Source of the DNA: Alphaproteobacteria bacterium | GTDB lineage: Bacteria; Pseudomonadota; Alphaproteobacteria; Rs-D84 | Direction of reading: 5' to 3' | Assembly (NCBI GenBank): GCA_017650505.1 | Contig: JAGCET010000027.1 | Span: 1-6,283 of the forward strand | Length of the DNA: 6,283 bases | In this document: piece after piece, positions 1-6,283 of the stretch | Layout of the letters: each line of letters starts with the position of its first letter | Numbering within the stretch: position 1 is the stretch's first letter | Position numbers and translations under genes: made by a program | The notes under the pieces: generated by a model | What the model was told of the DNA's origin: nothing | Database searches by the model: none | Seen by the model: only the letters and a program-made list of their open reading frames with translations

Positions 1-51
1 CTAGATTTCTGCGGGTTTGCGAACATTGGTGTAATTCTGGGGTTTGTTTAA
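1..51 (+). CDS. Possible 3' end of an upstream gene (partial)
   Basis: The first frame is open from the window edge to a TAA at 49-51 and gives 16 residues, LDFCGFANIGVILGFV. This reads like the hydrophobic end of a membrane protein. The stretch CGFANIG recalls a motif of concentrative nucleoside transporters, but there the motif is not at the very C-terminus, so the family assignment is only a hint. Codon choice (GCG, GGT, GTT) resembles that of the downstream genes. A weak hairpin followed by five T lies at 62-80, which would suit a gene ending here. Sixteen codons without a stop can occur by chance, so confidence is low. Confidence 0.25.
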   Translation, partial: LDFCGFANIGVILGFV

Positions 52-61
52 CTCTCCTTAT

Positions 62-80
62 GCGTGAACTTTACGTTTTT
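62..80 (+). terminator. Weak candidate terminator after the upstream reading frame
   Basis: Bases 62-67 pair with 71-76 around a three-base loop. The six-pair stem includes two G-T wobbles and runs into a T tract at 76-80. It lies just after the possible stop at 49-51. The stem is short and weak, so this is only a candidate. Confidence 0.2.
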
Positions 81-106
81 ATTCCGAAACGGTCAAGTGA
101 AAAATG

Positions 107-126
107 TGTTAGTGATAGTGTTAGTG
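107..126 (+). repeat. Tandem 8-bp direct repeat upstream of ligA
   Basis: TGTTAGTG occurs at 107-114 and again at 119-126, a 12-base period. It could be a paired operator half-site or chance in a T- and G-rich leader. No matching dyad is seen. The 52-247 leader otherwise holds no gene that I can support; it is AT-rich, with T-runs at 155-167 and 195-209. Confidence 0.3.
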
Positions 127-136
127 TGGGGCATAA

Positions 137-4025
<3,889 letters not shown>

Positions 4026-4033
4026 TTTTTTTG

Positions 4034-4061
4034 TTGACAGTGTTATTATTTTGTGTACAAT
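4034..4061 (+). promoter_or_regulatory. Near-consensus sigma70 promoter of the radical SAM gene
   Basis: The -35 box TTGACA (4034-4039) is perfect and the -10 box TACAAT (4056-4061) matches 5 of 6, with a 16-base spacer. The predicted start near 4068 leaves a leader of about 15 bases. The leader carries AAAAGG at 4071-4076, six bases before the ATG at 4083. This is the best promoter in the window and shows that the downstream gene is transcribed separately from ligA and the PBP gene. Confidence 0.75.
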
Positions 4062-4082
4062 CTCCTGCAAAAAAGGTTCAAA

Positions 4083-5159
4083 ATGAATTCGTTTCGTATA
4101 CCCGTACGGTTTAATGCGCATTTCTTGCTGACCAATTATTGTAATGCATTTTGTCGGCATTGCCACATGTCGGCCGGCCCGCACTAGCCAAAGAACTTTA
4201 TCGAATTGTCCGACCTTTTGTTTTACTTTGACCAATTTGATGCGCAACCAAATTGGACGCGTGCGGTTGGATTTAACGGCGGTGAAGTTATGACCGCGTA
4301 TAAAGAGTACTCACCGGATTATATACCACGCATCATCCAAGAATGTGTGAACCGGAATTACAGGATAGATTTACGAACAAATGCACTGTGGACCGAAGAC
4401 AACACCGTTAATCAAATGATATGGCAAAGTTTGGATAACATAGATTTTTCAAAATATACCAACAAAATCTCGTTTTCTTTGTCAATTGACCGGTTTCACA
4501 ATAATGAAACAGCCAACCAGAATTTAATTTCACGAATTTGCAATTCTGATTTGGGCAAACATTTTGAATTCACCGCATACCTGATTCCCGATAATAGCAA
4601 TGATGACAATCAGGAATTTGGCCAAATATACGCACGTTTAATCGAATTAGTTGGCGCATTATCCAACGAAAATGGTGTGGAAATTACCGAAATGGCAACA
4701 TCTAAAATTCCGCAACGATACAATACCGGGGTTTATCTGAATAATATACCGTTTCTTGTCGAAGCGCACAATTTCGGCCGTTGGGGGCGTGCCAAAGAAT
4801 TTGGTATTGGAAGCGATGAAACCGACCTTGGGCATGTTATGGCACAATTTAATGTTATACAAATAAAACAAGACTATGAAATACTTGATAAAAACAGTTG
4901 CGCAAAACAAGGTCGGGCATCCGCGCACTTTATATTTTCATCGGATGGTATGGCCGATTTTATTGTCCCGGTTCAAAAAGAAACGGCCGGTGTTCCGTGG
5001 CGCGACGGAGACAGATGCAAACCACTGGCGCAACTTTATCCAGAAATGGTTGAACATCTTAGGACGCGATTTGATACCGTACAAAAGTTGTACCCACAAA
5101 TTACCCCTGAATCGGTCGCGTTACCGTATATATTGAAAACCTTGTCCCCGGAAAGGTAA
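4083..5159 (+). pseudogene. Radical SAM protein gene interrupted by an in-frame TAG (pseudogene or read-through gene)
   Basis: Radical SAM enzymes use a 4Fe-4S cluster to cleave S-adenosylmethionine and start radical chemistry; the substrate here is unknown. ATG 4083 has a good ribosome site (AAAAGG) and promoter. The first 34 codons include CNAFCRHC (C20, C24, C27), the CxxxCxxC cluster motif. Codon 35 (4185-4187) is TAG. The same frame then stays open to TAA at 5157-5159 with no other stop or shift, for 358 codons in all. The second part carries the expected SAM-contact motif GFNGGEV (GGE at 66-68), a core strand SFSLSID (about 130-136) and a GRWGRA loop (232-237) like those of many radical SAM proteins. 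Two later cysteines (C273, C312) are too few for a typical SPASM domain. A restart at TTG 4206 would give 317 residues without the cluster motif. A single CAG-to-TAG change is the simplest explanation. Confidence 0.8.
4185..4187 (+). other. In-frame amber codon within the radical SAM gene
   Basis: The TAG is in the same frame as both the ATG at 4083 and the long downstream frame. It lies seven codons after the last cluster cysteine, in the context CAC TAG CCA. ligA and the PBP gene both end in TAG here, so genome-wide reassignment of TAG is unlikely. No suppressor tRNA gene is visible in the window. Confidence 0.85.
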
Positions 5160-5200
5160 AACCAATCGCCCTGCCCGGTGGTTGCAAACATAATATTTGT

Positions 5201-5280
5201 CCGCCTTCGCCAAGGCTATGGCAAAACACTCGATTTTCAGCTCTTGCTATCGCTTCGGTGAAAGTCGGTGGGTGACCGGA
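5201..5280. repeat. Degenerate palindromic repeat in the convergent spacer
   Basis: The 152 bases between the two convergent genes hold no gene. A perfect small hairpin occurs at 5203-5216 (GCCTT, loop CGCC, AAGGC). On a larger scale, 5201-5222 is imperfectly complementary to 5245-5272, with small gaps, around a loop of about 20 bases. The right flank ends in TGACCGGA (5273-5280), which recurs in the right-hand non-coding region at 6139-6146. CCGCCTTCGC at 5201-5210 recurs inverted at 6128-6137. It may act as a two-way transcription barrier, but no T-run follows either arm. Confidence 0.45.
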
Positions 5281-5311
5281 ATTTGTACATTATTTGTCAT
5301 TGAACAATTTA

Positions 5312-5905
5312 TTATACCCGTTTTTGTACCGGTGCTGCATTCAACAACAAACGTTGTCTTGTTTCTATACTATCTTTCCAAAGTTTCATCTGGCGGTCAA
5401 ACAAGGCGCAACCATCAAAAAATTCCAACATTTCTTCAATATCTTTATTGTATCGCAATGCACCGACACACTTGTCCCCAAGAGAATTTATTGTATAGCA
5501 TATCTCAAATTGCCTATACTCGGGTAAAACATAATTAAATCCAACCCAATACCAAGGAGTGACGTACAGGTTACGAAATTCGACACGCATGTATTGTTGT
5601 ATTCCCGGAACAACAGACGGATTATCAAAACGATATTGTAATACCTTATCAAACTGATTATTACCCAATCTATCATCACCCCAAAAAGGCTGTTTTGATT
5701 CTGATATCATACAATGAACCGCGGTCACATCTGGATGTTTTTCACGTGTTTTCGCAACTTCTTCTGTGTGTATATAGTCACGACACAACAGCCATTCTCC
5801 ATGATATTTTCTTGTTTCTTCGTTCCCAACAAACCACGTTTTGTCTGTTATACGCACATAATCGGCTGGGGTAATTACATTATTAAGCATTCCGTTATCA
5901 GACAT
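5312..5905 (-). CDS. Hypothetical protein, 197 residues, family not recognised
   Basis: I do not recognise this family. The frame runs from ATG at 5905 to TAA at 5314-5312. An in-frame TAA two codons before the ATG (5911-5909) means the protein cannot start further upstream. The ribosome site is weak (AAAAGATG). No signal peptide or membrane segment is evident, so it is probably cytoplasmic. It is rich in aromatic residues, with WYWVGFNYV at 118-126, and has five cysteines (C41, C65, C136, C146, C166) in no obvious metal-binding spacing. The C-terminal part (about 155-185) looks helical and charged. A TTGACA promoter lies just upstream. It converges on the radical SAM gene, across 152 bases. 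A functional link is possible but nothing in the sequence proves one. An overlapping plus-strand frame at 5197-5538 is less convincing because it lacks a ribosome site. Confidence 0.75.
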   Translation of the reverse strand: MSDNGMLNNVITPADYVRITDKTWFVGNEETRKYHGEWLLCRDYIHTEEVAKTREKHPDVTAVHCMISESKQPFWGDDRLGNNQFDKVLQYRFDNPSVVPGIQQYMRVEFRNLYVTPWYWVGFNYVLPEYRQFEICYTINSLGDKCVGALRYNKDIEEMLEFFDGCALFDRQMKLWKDSIETRQRLLLNAAPVQKRV

Positions 5906-5937
5906 TTTTTACATCTTTTGCTTGTACTTTTGGGTCA

Positions 5938-5965
5938 AAAATAGCAAAAAAAAACAAATTGTCAA
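5938..5965 (-). promoter_or_regulatory. Sigma70 promoter of the 197-residue gene
   Basis: Read on the minus strand, a perfect -35 TTGACA (5965-5960) is followed after 16 bases by TATTTT (5943-5938, 4 of 6). The spacer is T-rich. The predicted start near 5931 leaves a leader of about 25 bases before the ATG at 5905. It has the same -35 box and spacer length as the promoter at 4034-4061. Confidence 0.55.
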
Positions 5966-6017
5966 GATTTTTGATAAAAAATATGGTTGGCCCGTTCCGT
6001 CCCGGTTGTGCTTTCGC

Positions 6018-6042
6018 ATGCCCGCGGCCGTGACCGCGGCAT
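6018..6042. repeat. REP-like GC-rich hairpin
   Basis: ATGCC and GCGG on the left pair with CCGC and GGCAT on the right, giving nine pairs with one bulged C (6023) and a six-base loop (6028-6033). An alternative register pairs the two CCGCGG copies at 6022-6027 and 6034-6039. No T-run follows, so it resembles a repetitive extragenic palindrome more than a terminator. Confidence 0.5.
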
Positions 6043-6077
6043 TCCGTTTTGCTACGCGTCAAAGCCCCTAATCGCGG

Positions 6078-6094
6078 CTTTGCCTGCGGCAAAG
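6078..6094. repeat. Perfect hairpin, 7-bp stem
   Basis: CTTTGCC, loop TGC, GGCAAAG. The core GCCTGCGGC (6082-6090) is repeated exactly at 6162-6170 in another hairpin. No T-run follows on either strand. Confidence 0.5.
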
Positions 6095-6095
6095 A

Positions 6096-6178
6096 CGGAT
6101 GGGGCGGACCTGTCTCGGCGTAGCGTAGCGAAGGCGGATGACCGGATTGCACATCCCATCCGCCTGCGGCGAGATGGG
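6096..6178. repeat. Inverted repeat CGGATGGG / CCCATCCG with nested hairpin
   Basis: CGGATGGG at 6096-6103 is complementary to CCCATCCG at 6155-6162. The right copy is also part of a local hairpin (6155-6178): CCCATC and CGCC pair with GGCG and GATGGG around loop TGC, ten pairs with one bulged A (6172). The two pairings exclude each other. Confidence 0.45.
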
Positions 6179-6236
6179 GCCCTTCCACACGTAAGACTCG
6201 AACTTCATTTCATTCGTTCTCGTCAACTATCGTGTC

Positions 6237-6249
6237 GAACCTCCGGTTC
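6237..6249. repeat. Small hairpin, 5-bp stem
   Basis: GAACC, loop TCC, GGTTC. It sits in a segment that continues past the window edge and may be part of a longer repeat. A stem this short can occur by chance. Confidence 0.3.
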
Positions 6250-6283
6250 TCATCCGATCCGTCCATGGAATTTAAAAATGCCC

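Larger units (their letters stand above)
5985..6283. other. GC-rich non-coding region dense in palindromes
   Basis: I see no credible gene in these 299 bases. Composition changes abruptly from the AT-rich promoter segment (5936-5984) to GC-rich sequence. The region carries hairpins at 6018-6042, 6078-6094, 6155-6178 and 6237-6249, and a segment related to the convergent-spacer repeat at 6128-6146. An open minus-strand frame at 6188-5898 has low-complexity composition and runs through the hairpins and the promoter, so I treat it as spurious. Confidence 0.55.

Noticed and set aside
4185..4187. Selenocysteine or general stop-codon reassignment
   Set aside because: Selenocysteine uses UGA, not UAG. 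ligA and the PBP gene end normally in TAG, which argues against reassignment.
5201..5222. Classic Rho-independent terminator between the convergent genes
   Set aside because: The hairpin is present but no T-run follows on either strand.
5197..5538. 113-residue plus-strand open frame downstream of the radical SAM gene
   Set aside because: It begins inside the palindromic repeat, lacks a ribosome site and overlaps the better supported minus-strand gene. A RiPP precursor was considered, but no leader or core pattern is visible.
5898..6188. 96-residue minus-strand open frame
   Set aside because: It has biased Gly, Pro and Arg composition from the GC-rich hairpins, then reads through the promoter and leader of the 197-residue gene.
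6187..6283. tRNA gene suggested by GTTCGA motifs on the minus strand
   Set aside because: The five-base T-stems do not pair around either motif, and no acceptor or anticodon arm can be built.

Overview
The window looks like ordinary chromosome from a moderately AT-rich proteobacterium. My best inference is a reduced-genome, possibly host-associated alphaproteobacterium. That rests on the general look of the LigA and penicillin-binding proteins, on sigma70-type promoters with TTGACA boxes, and on short GC-rich palindromic repeats between AT-rich spacers. No rRNA, tRNA, CRISPR array, insertion sequence or phage gene is visible.

Layout. Bases 1-51 could be the last 16 codons of an upstream plus-strand gene. 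Bases 52-247 are an AT-rich leader with a perfect TATAAT box ending six bases before the ligA ATG. ligA (248-2269) encodes NAD-dependent DNA ligase. It overlaps by about 20 bases with a gene for a short bifunctional class A penicillin-binding protein (2250-4025), so the two probably form an operon. After the PBP stop there is a weak hairpin with a run of seven T, followed at once by a near-consensus promoter (4034-4061). That promoter drives a radical SAM gene (4083-5159). Its reading frame is open from ATG to TAA except for one in-frame TAG at codon 35, just after the CxxxCxxC cluster motif.

Facing this gene, on the minus strand, is a 197-residue protein of unknown function (5905-5312) with its own TTGACA promoter. 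The 152-base convergent spacer holds a degenerate palindromic repeat. The last ~300 bases are GC-rich and non-coding, with several hairpins; one segment is related to the repeat in the convergent spacer.

How the genes work together. ligA and the PBP gene serve chromosome maintenance and cell-wall synthesis. The radical SAM gene and its convergent neighbour look like an accessory pair, each under its own promoter and framed by palindromic repeats. The best candidate for something unusual is the amber codon inside the otherwise intact radical SAM gene. It may be a recent nonsense mutation, a sequencing error, or a read-through codon; the sequence alone cannot tell which. I found no clear evidence of a wholly new system.
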